A stretch of DNA of 64,000 nt, taken from NCBI GenBank assembly GCA_036504815.1, contig DASXUN010000020.1, positions 56,618 through 120,617 of the forward strand, written 5' to 3'. Both the position numbers and the translations under genes were made by a program. Shown in pieces: positions 42,249 to 50,657 of the stretch (positions are counted from its first letter, which is position 1; each line of letters begins with the position of its first letter). The stretch is from Gemmatimonadaceae bacterium. GTDB taxonomy: Bacteria > Gemmatimonadota > Gemmatimonadetes > Gemmatimonadales > Gemmatimonadaceae. The notes beneath the pieces were generated by a model. It worked only from the letters and a program-made list of their open reading frames with translations, had not been told where the DNA came from and did not search any database.

Positions 42249-43301
42249 GTGATCATCATTACCGAAGCTGGCATCCCGCAGCACACGCTCGACGAACTGC
42301 GCGAACACCTCGAGGAACGCGGAGTGCGTACGCACGTGTCACGCGGCACCGACCGCGTCGTCGTGGGGTGCATTGGCGACACCTCCGCACTGGACGCCGG
42401 GGCGGTGCGCCGCTGGCCGGGCGTGGAATCCGTCGTGCCGGTGCGCACCCCGTACCGGCTGGCCTCACGCGGATTCAAGGCGGAGCCGACGCTCGTCCCC
42501 CTGGGTGACGCGGCCGGCACGGCCCTCGGCGGGCGGCGCGTGGTGGTTGCCGCCGGGCCCTGCTCGGTGGAGAACGCCGAGATGCTGGTCGAGACCGCCA
42601 TCGGCGTGCGCGACCGCGGCGCGGCGATGCTGCGCGGCGGCGCCTTCAAGCCGCGCACGTCGCCGTGGGCGTTCCAGGGGCTGGGTGTACAGGGGCTCGC
42701 GCTGCTCGCCGAGGCGCGCGCGGCCACCGGCCTCCCGGTGGTGACGGAAGTCATGGATCCCCGCCACGTGGACCTCGTGGCCGAGCACGCCGACATGCTG
42801 CAGATCGGCGCGCGCAACATGCAGAACTACGCGTTGCTCGCAGAGGTGGGGCGCGTGCGGCGTCCCGTGCTGCTCAAGCGCGGCCTGTCGGGGACGATCA
42901 CGGAACTGCTGCTCGCCGCCGAGCACATCATGGCGCGCGGCAATGAGCTGGTGGTGCTGTGCGAACGCGGGATCCGCACCTACGAGACGGCGACGCGCAA
43001 CACGCTCGACGTGGCCGCCATTCCGGTGCTGAAGCGCGAGACGCACCTCCCGGTGATCGTCGACCCGTCGCACGCCGCCGGGCGGGCCGACCTCGTGGCG
43101 CCGCTGGCGTTCGCCGCCATCGCGGCCGGCGCCGACGGACTGATCGTCGAGGTGCATCCGCGCCCCGGCGAGGCGATGTCCGACGGGGAGCAGTCACTCA
43201 CGCTCGACGCCTTCGGCGCGATGATGCAGTCGCTCGCCCTCTTCGCCGAGGCGGCCGGCCGGACGCTCGCGCCGGATCGCCGCAAGACGAGGGTCGCCTG
43301 A
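42249..43301 (+). CDS. aroF: 3-deoxy-7-phosphoheptulonate (DAHP) synthase, type Ib with N-terminal regulatory domain
   Basis: The GTG at 42249 with GGAG five bases upstream gives 350 residues. A ferredoxin-like N-terminal domain (about 1-70, [20 protein letters not shown]) precedes the barrel, as in Thermotoga-type enzymes, where it mediates Tyr/Phe feedback. Barrel motifs include [39 protein letters not shown] and DPSHAAGR. It condenses PEP and erythrose-4-phosphate, the first step of the shikimate pathway. It overlaps the chorismate mutase start by one base. Confidence 0.94.
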   Translation: MIIITEAGIPQHTLDELREHLEERGVRTHVSRGTDRVVVGCIGDTSALDAGAVRRWPGVESVVPVRTPYRLASRGFKAEPTLVPLGDAAGTALGGRRVVVAAGPCSVENAEMLVETAIGVRDRGAAMLRGGAFKPRTSPWAFQGLGVQGLALLAEARAATGLPVVTEVMDPRHVDLVAEHADMLQIGARNMQNYALLAEVGRVRRPVLLKRGLSGTITELLLAAEHIMARGNELVVLCERGIRTYETATRNTLDVAAIPVLKRETHLPVIVDPSHAAGRADLVAPLAFAAIAAGADGLIVEVHPRPGEAMSDGEQSLTLDAFGAMMQSLALFAEAAGRTLAPDRRKTRVA

Positions 43302-43594
43302 TGACCCCCGCCGCCAAGACCGCGCCCGCGCTTGCGAAATTGCGCGCCGAACTCAGCACGCTGGACGCCGAGTTGATTGATCTGCTGCACCAGCGCATGG
43401 AACTCGCGCGCCGCATCGGCGCGGAGAAGCGCGCCGCCGGCCTTGCCACGCTCGATCCGCGGCGCGAGGCACAGGTGGTTGCCGCGGCGGCGCGCCATGC
43501 GCGGCAGGCCGGCCTCCCCGAGGAAGCCGTGCGCGACATTTTCTGGCCGGTGGTCGCGATGTGCCGGCGCGCACAGCAGGACGACGCCCCGTGA
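43301..43594 (+). CDS. aroQ: AroQ-type chorismate mutase
   Basis: The 97-residue helical protein begins at the ATG overlapping the aroF stop (TGATG). [20 protein letters not shown] and [12 protein letters not shown] match the AroQ fold, with the conserved Arg and Lys that bind chorismate. It makes prephenate for the next enzyme. The tyrA GTG overlaps its stop by four bases, so the three proteins are translationally coupled. Confidence 0.88.
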   Translation: MTPAAKTAPALAKLRAELSTLDAELIDLLHQRMELARRIGAEKRAAGLATLDPRREAQVVAAAARHARQAGLPEEAVRDIFWPVVAMCRRAQQDDAP

Positions 43595-44445
43595 CCGCGC
43601 GTCGGGCAGAGGTGACGGGTCCCGTCGCGATCCTCGGCCTTGGCCTGATCGGCGGTTCCCTGGCTCGCGACCTCTCGGAGCGGGGCGCCGACGTGTGGGG
43701 CTTCGATGTCGATACGAACGCCACGCGGCACGCGCAGCGCGCCGGGGTGATCTCGCGCGTGATCGACCGCGGCCTCCGCGCCCTGCGCGAGGCCGACACC
43801 GTGATTCTGGCCGTGCCGGTGGATGCCGTGCCCCGGCTGCTCGAGCAGGCCGGAGACGCGGTGCATCACGCCGCGCTCATCACCGACGTCGGAAGCACCA
43901 AGCGACGCATCATGCAGAGTGCGGCGGCGCTCGGATTGTCAGCCAACTTCGTGGGGAGCCACCCGATGACCGGCGATCACCGCGCCGGCTGGCTCGCCTC
44001 GCGGAGGGGTCTTTTCGCAGGGGCACGCGTAGACCTCTGCCGCACCCCGAAGACCAGCACCAGCGCCTGGCGGCGCGCCCGCGCGCTCTGGCGCGCCGTG
44101 GGCGCCAAGCCGGCCGAGCGTGACGCCGCGCTGCACGATGCGGAGATGGCCTTCAGCAGTCACCTCCCCCAGCTCCTCTCCCTCGCCCTGGCGGGGACGC
44201 TCTCGTCCCGGGCCATCGCCCGCCGACGGCTCGGCGGTGGCGGCCGCGAGATGACGCGGATGGCGGCATCGTCGGCCGACATGTGGGGGCCAATCTTCGA
44301 CGACAATGCCGTCCCCGTACTCGACGCGCTCGACACCTGCCTGGCGCAGCTCGGTGCGCTGCGCGGTGCGGTGGAGCGGCACGACCGCCAGGCGCTGACG
44401 GAGGCGTTCGCGGCGGGGGCGGAGTGGATCAACAGCACGACCTAG
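43591..44445 (+). CDS. tyrA: Prephenate/arogenate dehydrogenase
   Basis: The 284-residue product starts at GTG 43591, overlapping the previous stop. The Rossmann motif [15 protein letters not shown] is near residue 14, and [24 protein letters not shown] and [18 protein letters not shown] are the TyrA substrate and catalytic stretches. It makes 4-hydroxyphenylpyruvate (or tyrosine from arogenate). With aroF and the mutase it forms a short branch operon biased to tyrosine; a pheA gene is not in this window. Confidence 0.93.
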   Translation: MTARRAEVTGPVAILGLGLIGGSLARDLSERGADVWGFDVDTNATRHAQRAGVISRVIDRGLRALREADTVILAVPVDAVPRLLEQAGDAVHHAALITDVGSTKRRIMQSAAALGLSANFVGSHPMTGDHRAGWLASRRGLFAGARVDLCRTPKTSTSAWRRARALWRAVGAKPAERDAALHDAEMAFSSHLPQLLSLALAGTLSSRAIARRRLGGGGREMTRMAASSADMWGPIFDDNAVPVLDALDTCLAQLGALRGAVERHDRQALTEAFAAGAEWINSTT

Positions 44446-44472
44446 GATCGAGAATCCCCGGTCGTAAACGAA

Positions 44473-44507
44473 CTCGCGGGGCTCACCAAACGGTGAGTCC
44501 CCGCGAG
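44473..44507 (-). terminator. Terminator of the SRP RNA gene
   Basis: CTCGCGGGG-ACTCACC pairs with GGTGAG-CCCCGCGAG (one mismatch) around a GTTT loop and is followed on the minus strand by TTCGTTT. It lies just past the 3' end of the SRP RNA and 27 bases beyond the tyrA stop on the other strand. Confidence 0.82.
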
Positions 44508-44513
44508 AGTGCT

Positions 44514-44607
44514 CCAGGCCTGACGATGCAACGTGGGACACCACGTACCGTTGCTGCCTTTCGGCCCTGGCGGAGTTGGCGGGCCCGCGACCATCGGGGC
44601 CTGAAGC
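44514..44607 (-). ncRNA. ffs: Small (4.5S-type) signal recognition particle RNA
   Basis: The minus strand contains AGGGCCGAAAGGCAGCAACG followed by GTACG, the conserved apical domain of bacterial small SRP RNA. The flanks pair into a long hairpin: AGGCC near the 5' end with GGCCT near the 3' end. The ends are approximate to a few bases. It binds Ffh and targets ribosomes making membrane proteins. A promoter lies upstream and a strong terminator downstream. Confidence 0.9.
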
Positions 44608-44613
44608 ATACCT

Positions 44614-44642
44614 AAGTTAACGGCGGGGCGAGGCGGGTACAA
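44614..44642 (-). promoter_or_regulatory. Promoter of the SRP RNA gene
   Basis: On the minus strand, TTGTAC (44642-44637), a 17-base spacer and TAACTT (44619-44614) place the +1 at about 44607, which agrees with the RNA 5' end. Confidence 0.6.
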
Positions 44643-44646
44643 CTAC

Positions 44647-44768
44647 GACTGAGGATTGGAAATCCGGAACGGGATCGAGGAACTCGAATACGGATTGCGA
44701 CTTACGATCGCAGGTCGCAGTCCCCATTCGCAATCCTGCATCCCGTTCCGGATTCCATATCCTAAGTC
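44647..44768. repeat. Intergenic palindromic repeat, element C
   Basis: The left arm opens GACTGAGGATTGGAAATCCG and the right arm, in reverse complement, GACTTAGGATATGGAATCCG. At 122 bases this is the shortest copy of the family. It lies between the SRP promoter and the end of the HisC-like gene, with no room for another gene. Confidence 0.85.
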
Positions 44769-44772
44769 GTCG

Positions 44773-45909
44773 TTACGCCAGCACCTTCCGGAACACCTCC
44801 GCCGCCTTCTGCATCTCGTCCATCGTCCCGATGGAGATGCGCAGCCAGTTGGTCAGCGGCGGGAACGGCCGCCCCACGGCGATGCCTTCGCGCCGGCACG
44901 CCTCGCGCACGGGGCGCATGTCGCGGCGCAGGTCGATCATCAGGAAGTTGGTCTCGCTGACGCCAACCTCGTATCCGGCCTTCTCGAAGAAGGCGCGCGT
45001 GAACGCCTTGGCGTCGCGGTTCCGCTTCTGCTCGAGCGCGATGTGCTCCCGGTCGCTCACGGTGGCCGTCGCCGCCCCGAGCGCCAGCACGTTGACGCCG
45101 GAGCCGAGCCGCCACCCCTGCAGCTTGCGGGCGGTGTCCCGATGCACGATCGCGTACCCGGCGCGCAGGCCGGCCATGCCGAACACCTTCGAGAAGGTGC
45201 GCGACACGATGATGTTCGGATCGGCGATCGCCAGGGGCACCGCCGACTTGTACGACGGATCGTCCACGTATTCGTGGTAGGCCTCGTCGATCAGGATGTG
45301 CGTCGCCGGCGATTCGCGGCGCACATGCGCCACCCACTCGCGCACCGCCGCGTCGCCGTGCACGGTCGCCGTCGGGTTGTTGGGGTTGCAGAAGAAGATG
45401 AGCCCCGCTCCACCGGCCTTGCTGGCCATCCCCTCGAGGTCGAGCCGCAGCTTGGCATCCACCGGCACCGAGACCACCGGACGTCCCATCGTGCGGGCGA
45501 AGTTGGCCGGCAATTCGAACGTCGGCGAGGCGCTCACAAGATGCTGCGCCGTGCTCACGAACGCCTCCACGCACATCCGCAGGATCTCGCTGGAGCCGCA
45601 GCCGAGGACCACGTTCTCCTCCGAGACGCCATGCTCCCTGGCGATTGCGGCGACCAGGGCATCGTCGGGAGCGTCCGGGTAGCGGTTTGCCTCGCCAAAC
45701 ATCGCGCGCAGCGCGTCGAAGGCCTTCGCGCCCGGCCCGTTCGGATTCTCGTTGCTGTCGAGGCGAATCAGCCCGGTCGGGGCGGCCGGTGCGGCCAGCC
45801 ACTCCGCGAGCCGGGCTTCATGACCACGGCCGCCAACGAACGGCGGCGCCAGCAGGCCGGCCCCCCCGAGTCCGAGGGCGGAGACGAAATGACGGCGGGA
45901 GACGGACAT
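44773..45909 (-). CDS. hisC: HisC-like class I aminotransferase with Tat signal
   Basis: The 378-residue protein is a class I PLP enzyme of the HisC family: RLDSNENPNGPG, FFCNPNNPTATV, IDEAYHEYVDD, and the PLP lysine in SRTFSKVFGMAGLR. It begins MSVSRRHFVSALGLGGAGLL, a twin-arginine signal, so it is probably exported folded with its cofactor. GGAG lies seven bases before the ATG and TATAGA about 25 bases before it. No other his gene is near. The true substrate may not be histidinol phosphate. Confidence 0.85.
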   Translation of the reverse strand: MSVSRRHFVSALGLGGAGLLAPPFVGGRGHEARLAEWLAAPAAPTGLIRLDSNENPNGPGAKAFDALRAMFGEANRYPDAPDDALVAAIAREHGVSEENVVLGCGSSEILRMCVEAFVSTAQHLVSASPTFELPANFARTMGRPVVSVPVDAKLRLDLEGMASKAGGAGLIFFCNPNNPTATVHGDAAVREWVAHVRRESPATHILIDEAYHEYVDDPSYKSAVPLAIADPNIIVSRTFSKVFGMAGLRAGYAIVHRDTARKLQGWRLGSGVNVLALGAATATVSDREHIALEQKRNRDAKAFTRAFFEKAGYEVGVSETNFLMIDLRRDMRPVREACRREGIAVGRPFPPLTNWLRISIGTMDEMQKAAEVFRKVLA

Positions 45910-45942
45910 GGCAGACTCCGAGTGAGGGCCGGTTTCTATAGC

Positions 45943-46108
45943 GATTCAGGATTTGGAATCCGGATTCCGAATTCGGATTACGATTGCGGACTTCGATTCA
46001 CGATCGCAATCCGCGTGCGAATGCCATCGACGGCATCCGCCTCACAATCGCCCATCGCCATCCGCAATCGGAATCCTCAATCCCGTTCCGAATTCCAGAT
46101 CCTCATTC
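45943..46108. repeat. Intergenic palindromic repeat, element D
   Basis: The left arm opens GATTCAGGATTTGGAATCCG and the right arm, in reverse complement, GAATGAGGATCTGGAATTCG. The two arms are the same family as A, B and C. With element C it flanks the HisC-like gene on both sides. The inner part holds units such as GATTGCG and GATGGCG. Confidence 0.85.
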
Positions 46109-46143
46109 GTCTTCTGTTCGAGAACCTACCCCTCCGCCGCCGC

Positions 46144-47163
46144 CTACGCGAGCGCCCGCACCATCGCCCGCCCGGCCTCCTCCACCTGCGCCGCCGACGC
46201 GTCCAGGTGCAGCACGATGCGCACCCGCTTGGCATGCCACGCCGAGACCAGCACGCCCAGTTCCTTCGCCCGCGCCGTCACGACGCCGGCATCGAGCCGC
46301 GCCGGCAAGTCCACCATCACGATGTTCGTGTCGGGCGGCACCACCTGCACGTCCTTCACACCGTCGGCGATGATCGCCGCGATCCGCCGGGCGTTCGCGT
46401 GGTCCTCGGCGAGCCGTTCCAGATGATGCTCCAGCCCGTGCAGCGCCGCGGCCGCCACGATGCCGCTCTGCCGCATCCCGCCGCCGAGGCGCTTGCGGGC
46501 CACGAACGCCTCGTCGATGTGCGCCGCCGAGCCCACGACGCACGCGCCCAGCGGCGCGCCGAGTCCCTTGGAGAACGACACCATCACGGTGTCGGCGCAG
46601 GCGGCGAAGTCCGCGAGCGAGGTGCCCGTGGCCACGGACGCGTTCCACAGTCGCGCGCCGTCCATGTGGATGGGGAGCTTCAGCGTGCCGCGGGCGAAGT
46701 CGGCCATGGCGCGCAGGTCGGCGAGCGGCGTCACCATCCCGCCCGCGCCGTTGTGCGTGTTCTCGAAGCAGACGACGCTGGCGACGGGCGCGTGCTTGCT
46801 GGGGGTGCGCACCGCCGCCTTGAGCGTCTCGAGCGTCATCACCGGCGCGCCGCGCACCATCCGCGGCTGCACCCCGCGCAGCCCGGCGAGCCCGGCGATC
46901 TCCCAGTTGACGATGTGCGAGTCGTCGTGCGCGTACGCCTCGGTGCCGTGCCGGCCGTGCACCCAGAGGCCGCAGGCATTTCCCATCGTCCCGGTCGGGA
47001 CGAACAGCGCGCGCTCCTTGCCCAGCAGCGCGGCGACGCGTTCCTGCAGCGCGAGCACGGTGGGATCGCCATCGAGGACGTCGTCGCCCACCTCGGCGTC
47101 GGCCATCGCGCGGCGCATCGCCGCGGTGGGCCTGGTGACGGTATCACTGCGCAGGTCGATCAC
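46144..47163 (-). CDS. ltaE: L-threonine aldolase, low-specificity
   Basis: The GTG at 47163 overlaps the last base of the previous stop (TAGTG) and gives 339 residues. The N-terminus MIDLRSDTVTRPT, HDDSHI, the ENTHNGAGG segment and the PLP lysine in VSFSKGLGAPLG are the threonine aldolase signature. It splits threonine or allo-threonine to glycine and acetaldehyde. It follows the YihY gene in an apparent operon and ends near element D. Confidence 0.92.
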   Translation of the reverse strand: MIDLRSDTVTRPTAAMRRAMADAEVGDDVLDGDPTVLALQERVAALLGKERALFVPTGTMGNACGLWVHGRHGTEAYAHDDSHIVNWEIAGLAGLRGVQPRMVRGAPVMTLETLKAAVRTPSKHAPVASVVCFENTHNGAGGMVTPLADLRAMADFARGTLKLPIHMDGARLWNASVATGTSLADFAACADTVMVSFSKGLGAPLGACVVGSAAHIDEAFVARKRLGGGMRQSGIVAAAALHGLEHHLERLAEDHANARRIAAIIADGVKDVQVVPPDTNIVMVDLPARLDAGVVTARAKELGVLVSAWHAKRVRIVLHLDASAAQVEEAGRAMVRALA

Positions 47164-48071
47164 TATCCCTCCATGGCCTCGTGCCGGTGCCAGCGCCGGC
47201 GCACGCCGTAGACATGCGCCACCTCTCCGCCGATGACGAAGAGCAGCGCCGAGTAGTACACCCAGAAGACGACGATCACGAGCGCGCCCAGCGTCCCCGT
47301 GTAGAGCGACGCGGGATTGAAGCGCTGCACCGCCAGCACAAAGATGTTGCGCGCCAGCTCGAACAGCACGCCCGTCGTCATCGACGCCACGAACGCCTGC
47401 TTCCACGGCACGTGGCCCGCCGGAATGAACTTGTAGATGCTGAAGAAGATCGTGACGACGACGCTGAAGGCGAGCACGCGCCCGACGAAGTACTCCAGGC
47501 CGCCCATCACCGAGGCGTCCACCCCGATCTCGTGCAGGATGGCGGTGCCGCGCTCGCCCATGATCGCCAGATAGGCCGAGAGGGCGAGGTAGGCCACGAA
47601 GAGCGCCGACGAGACGAGGGTGTAGCCCACGTCGTAGAGCTTCCCGACGACGATGCCCCGCCCGTGCCCCAGGGCGAAGACGCGCTGCAGCACGCTGCGC
47701 AGCGTGCCGAAGAGCCGCGTCGAGAACCAGACGAAGAAGGCGGCGGACAGCAGGCCCACACGCCCCCGCGTGCGCACGACATCGCGCAGGATCGGGTCGA
47801 GAAAGTTCGTGCCGTCGCCATTGCCCACCGGGAGCAGGCGGCTGAGGAACTCAACCACGTCGCGGGTGGAGTCGGCCTCCGGCTTGTTGAGCACGTAGCC
47901 GATGCCGGCGATCAGCAGCAGGAAAAACGGCACGCCGGCGAGGAGGATGTTGTACGCCACCCCGCCGGCGAGAAAGAACAGGTCGTCTTCGCCCCCCTTC
48001 TTCCAGATCCGGCGGGCGTAGTCCAGGAAGGTGTCACGGAGGCGCGCCGCCCCCCAGGGCGGCGCGCTCAT
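47163..48071 (-). CDS. YihY/BrkB-family inner-membrane protein
   Basis: The 302-residue protein has six predicted membrane helices and the opening AYNILLAGVPFFLLLIAG of the YihY/BrkB (virulence factor BrkB) family. Members have been annotated as RNase BN, but this is not well supported. The loop between helices contains ALGHGRGIVVGKLYDVGYTL. It is adjacent to the lipoprotein gene (19 bases upstream) and to ltaE. Confidence 0.88.
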   Translation of the reverse strand: MSAPPWGAARLRDTFLDYARRIWKKGGEDDLFFLAGGVAYNILLAGVPFFLLLIAGIGYVLNKPEADSTRDVVEFLSRLLPVGNGDGTNFLDPILRDVVRTRGRVGLLSAAFFVWFSTRLFGTLRSVLQRVFALGHGRGIVVGKLYDVGYTLVSSALFVAYLALSAYLAIMGERGTAILHEIGVDASVMGGLEYFVGRVLAFSVVVTIFFSIYKFIPAGHVPWKQAFVASMTTGVLFELARNIFVLAVQRFNPASLYTGTLGALVIVVFWVYYSALLFVIGGEVAHVYGVRRRWHRHEAMEG

Positions 48072-48090
48072 CCGCGAGACGCTCCGTGCA

Positions 48091-48987
48091 TCAGTTCTGG
48101 ACGATGATGAGGAACTTCGACGCCGACCAGAACTGCTCGGCGTTCTTGATCGCGATCGCGCCCTTGTAGCCGCCCTTCACGGGCTGATCCGTGGCGGACA
48201 GATCCTGCCGCGACAGCACGCGGTAGCTCTTGTCGGCCTTCGGCAGCGAGATCGACGACACCTGCGTCTTGTCGATCGCGGTGAAGTCGGCCGGGTTGAG
48301 CGTCGTCGCCGGAATGTCGGTGGCCGCGATGCCCAGGATGCCGCCCTTCTTCACGATGATCCCCTTCTTGCGCAACTCGTCCTTGGTGCCGATCACGTAG
48401 TAGACCGTGTTGCGCTCGACCGTGAGGGCCGCCTTCTCGGTCGTCAGCGTCTCCTTCTCGGTCGTCAGCTGCGCCTTGTCGGTCTTCAGCGAGAGGTTCT
48501 CGCCCGTCAGCGCGGCCACCTGCGAGGTCAGCGAGGCGATTTCGGCCTTCTGGTTCTCGATGATCGACTTGAAGGCCGTGATCGTCGAGTCGTACTGCGC
48601 CAGCTGCTGCTTCAGCCCGGAGTTGTCGCCCGTGAGCGCGGCGACGCGCTGGCGGCTGGCCGCGAGGCGCGACTCCGCCTCATTGACCCGCTCGGCGAGC
48701 GCCTTGACCTTCGCCACCATCTGCGCGCGCTGTTCCGCCGGCGACGCGCTGGGAAGCTCGCCCGTGGCGCCGACGACCGGCTTGCCGGCCTTGGCGTCGC
48801 GCACCTTCCCGATCTCCGTGTTCACGTCGGCGATGAACTGCGTCGTCGCCATGACGTCCTTCAGCAGCGAGTCCTTCTCCGACGAGATGAGCTTCACCTG
48901 CTCGAGCTCCTTCTCGTACTTGTCCTTCGACACACAGGCCGAGAGGGCCAGGACCGCGGCGGCAGCAAACAGAAATGTCTTTCGCAT
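48091..48987 (-). CDS. Coiled-coil lipoprotein of unknown function
   Basis: From the ATG at 48987 the 298-residue product has a lipobox LSAC (Cys18) and then a long coiled coil (about 20-200) with repeats such as LTTEKETLTTEKAALTVE. The last 90 residues form a small soluble domain (VYYVIGTKDELRKKGIIVKK, then SISLPKADKSYRVLSRQDL). No enzyme motif is seen. It may be a structural periplasmic lipoprotein. The neighbours fba and the YihY gene are on the same strand. Confidence 0.82.
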   Translation of the reverse strand: MRKTFLFAAAAVLALSACVSKDKYEKELEQVKLISSEKDSLLKDVMATTQFIADVNTEIGKVRDAKAGKPVVGATGELPSASPAEQRAQMVAKVKALAERVNEAESRLAASRQRVAALTGDNSGLKQQLAQYDSTITAFKSIIENQKAEIASLTSQVAALTGENLSLKTDKAQLTTEKETLTTEKAALTVERNTVYYVIGTKDELRKKGIIVKKGGILGIAATDIPATTLNPADFTAIDKTQVSSISLPKADKSYRVLSRQDLSATDQPVKGGYKGAIAIKNAEQFWSASKFLIIVQN

Positions 48988-49043
48988 GGTTTCTCCAGAG
49001 GATGTCGGCGAGCCCGCCCCGGCAGGCCCGCGGTCCAGCACCA

Positions 49044-50465
49044 CTACTCTCCGGCCTCGGCGTCGTCGGGGGCCGCCTCAACCGCCGGACCGGCATGCGA
49101 CGGCGCAGGCCGCCGCTGCTCGGGTGCAACTATATACCGCCGGACGTGCGGCATTGTGCCACCGACGCCCAACTGGGTGAACAGGAACTCGAACTTGGCA
49201 TCGTACGCGCGCGCCAGCGCCGCCTGGGTCTCCGCCGGCAGCGACCACAGCTGCCGCTTGAACGGCCCGAGCGCCTTCTTGCGCGACTTGTAGAAGAACT
49301 GCTCGTCGGTGTCCGACGGCTTGCGCTCATCCTTGGCATTGACGCGCAGCCATTCATAGATCTCGGCGCGCAGCGTCTCCGGCATCAGATCGTACAGCAT
49401 CGTCTGGAAGCCGGTGGCCAGGTGGATCTCCGCCGTTTCCGTGCGCGGGAAGTTGTTGAACAGGTCGTCCGGCAGCGTGGACGCGCCGTGCTGCACCGCG
49501 CCCGACAGGCCGTAGTCCGAGCGCGCCACCCGCCCGAGGTCCTCGAGCGTCTGGAAGTCGAGCTTCACGTCGGCAATGGAGCCGTCCGCCTTCACGACGC
49601 CGCCGTGCGAGGTGCCCGACTGCACCGAGATCTTGGACAGTCCCACCGTCCCCGGCGCCTCGCGCTGGAGCGTCGCGTTGTAGCCGTCCATGAAGGCCCG
49701 CAACTCGGCGACCGTGGAGTTGCTCGTCCCCACCTCGCCGATCTCACCGCCCAGCGAGATGGTGATCCCCTTCGGCTCGAGCCCGCGCACGTGCCGGGTG
49801 AGCTCGACGCCGATCTCATAGTTCAGGCGCTGCTGCTCGGCGAGGGTCTCCTTGGACAGGTCCACCAGCGTCGACGTGTCGAGGTCGATGTTGTAGAAGC
49901 CGGCGGCAATCGCCTCGGTGGCGAGCGCCTTGACCGCCGACACCTCGGCGACCGGGTCCGCCGCAAACTTCTTGGCGTTCACCTGGAAGTGGTCGCCCTG
50001 GATGAAGATTGGGGCGCGGTACCCCTCGCGCAGCGCCGCGGCCGTCATCACCGCCACGTACTCGGTGGGCCGCTGGTCGGTGTACGCGATCTCGCTGCGG
50101 GCGATCTCGAGCAGGAAGGCGCCGGCGTCGAGCCTGATGGCCGTGCGGAAGATGGCGCGGGCCGTGTCGTACGACATGCCGCGCACGTTGATGGCGGGGA
50201 CGGTGAATCCGCGGATCTCGCCGCGGCCGCGCGCCATGTAGAGGTCGTGAATGGAGGCCGGGCGCACGCCCACGGCCTGGCCGAGTTCAAGGATGACCCA
50301 GCGGGCCCAGTCCTTCTCGTCGGCGCTGCCGAAGACGGCGAGGCGCACCAGCTCGTCCATCCGGCTGGAGGCGAGCACGGCCGGGTCCTTCAGGACGACG
50401 CGATGATTCTCGATCGCGGCAGCCGGGCCAAGAATGCGATGCAGGGAGTCGATCGTATGCGACAT
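49044..50465 (-). CDS. fba: Class II fructose-bisphosphate aldolase family protein
   Basis: The 473-residue protein has the class II aldolase zinc motifs: FIQGDHFQ, GGEIGEVG and QHGAST, with NIDLDTSTL for substrate binding. It is longer than the typical 300-360 residues, with added N- and C-terminal regions, as in a long subgroup of bacterial enzymes. Fructose-1,6-bisphosphate cleavage is inferred from the nearby pgi, pyk and tal. A tagatose-bisphosphate role cannot be excluded. Confidence 0.82.
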   Translation of the reverse strand: MSHTIDSLHRILGPAAAIENHRVVLKDPAVLASSRMDELVRLAVFGSADEKDWARWVILELGQAVGVRPASIHDLYMARGRGEIRGFTVPAINVRGMSYDTARAIFRTAIRLDAGAFLLEIARSEIAYTDQRPTEYVAVMTAAALREGYRAPIFIQGDHFQVNAKKFAADPVAEVSAVKALATEAIAAGFYNIDLDTSTLVDLSKETLAEQQRLNYEIGVELTRHVRGLEPKGITISLGGEIGEVGTSNSTVAELRAFMDGYNATLQREAPGTVGLSKISVQSGTSHGGVVKADGSIADVKLDFQTLEDLGRVARSDYGLSGAVQHGASTLPDDLFNNFPRTETAEIHLATGFQTMLYDLMPETLRAEIYEWLRVNAKDERKPSDTDEQFFYKSRKKALGPFKRQLWSLPAETQAALARAYDAKFEFLFTQLGVGGTMPHVRRYIVAPEQRRPAPSHAGPAVEAAPDDAEAGE

Positions 50466-50507
50466 GTCAGATAGTCAGTGTGATGTGGGCGCGGAGGATG
50501 CGCCGTC

Positions 50508-50528
50508 GGCTGGCAGGTCTAGCCAGCC
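50508..50528 (-). promoter_or_regulatory. 5' hairpin in the fba-pgi gap
   Basis: GGCTGGC pairs with GCCAGCC across a seven-base loop, 43 bases before the fba start on the minus strand. It could be a leader stem. No clear promoter hexamers were found in the rest of the 181-base gap. Confidence 0.3.
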
Positions 50529-50602
50529 TTGTAATTTGGCCGTCTTGGAAGCGCGCGGCAACTATAGAAGAGCGGCGATTTGCCCTACCCAGAATTGCCG
50601 CG

Positions 50603-50657
50603 ATCTCGGCTGCCCAACCGCGGGTGGCACCCTTTGGCCAGCTGCCTCAGCCGAGAT
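50603..50657 (-). terminator. Long-loop stem at the end of pgi
   Basis: ATCTCGGCTG pairs perfectly with CAGCCGAGAT across 35 bases; the first arm overlaps the pgi stop. There is no T tract, so termination is uncertain. Confidence 0.35.

Noticed and set aside
44446..44640. tRNA or tmRNA in the gap after tyrA
   Set aside because: The conserved motif and hairpin match small SRP RNA; no cloverleaf or tmRNA tag is seen.
14957..46108. Palindromic elements considered as insertion sequences
   Set aside because: No open frame lies inside them, no target duplication was recognisable, and lengths are below 180 bases.
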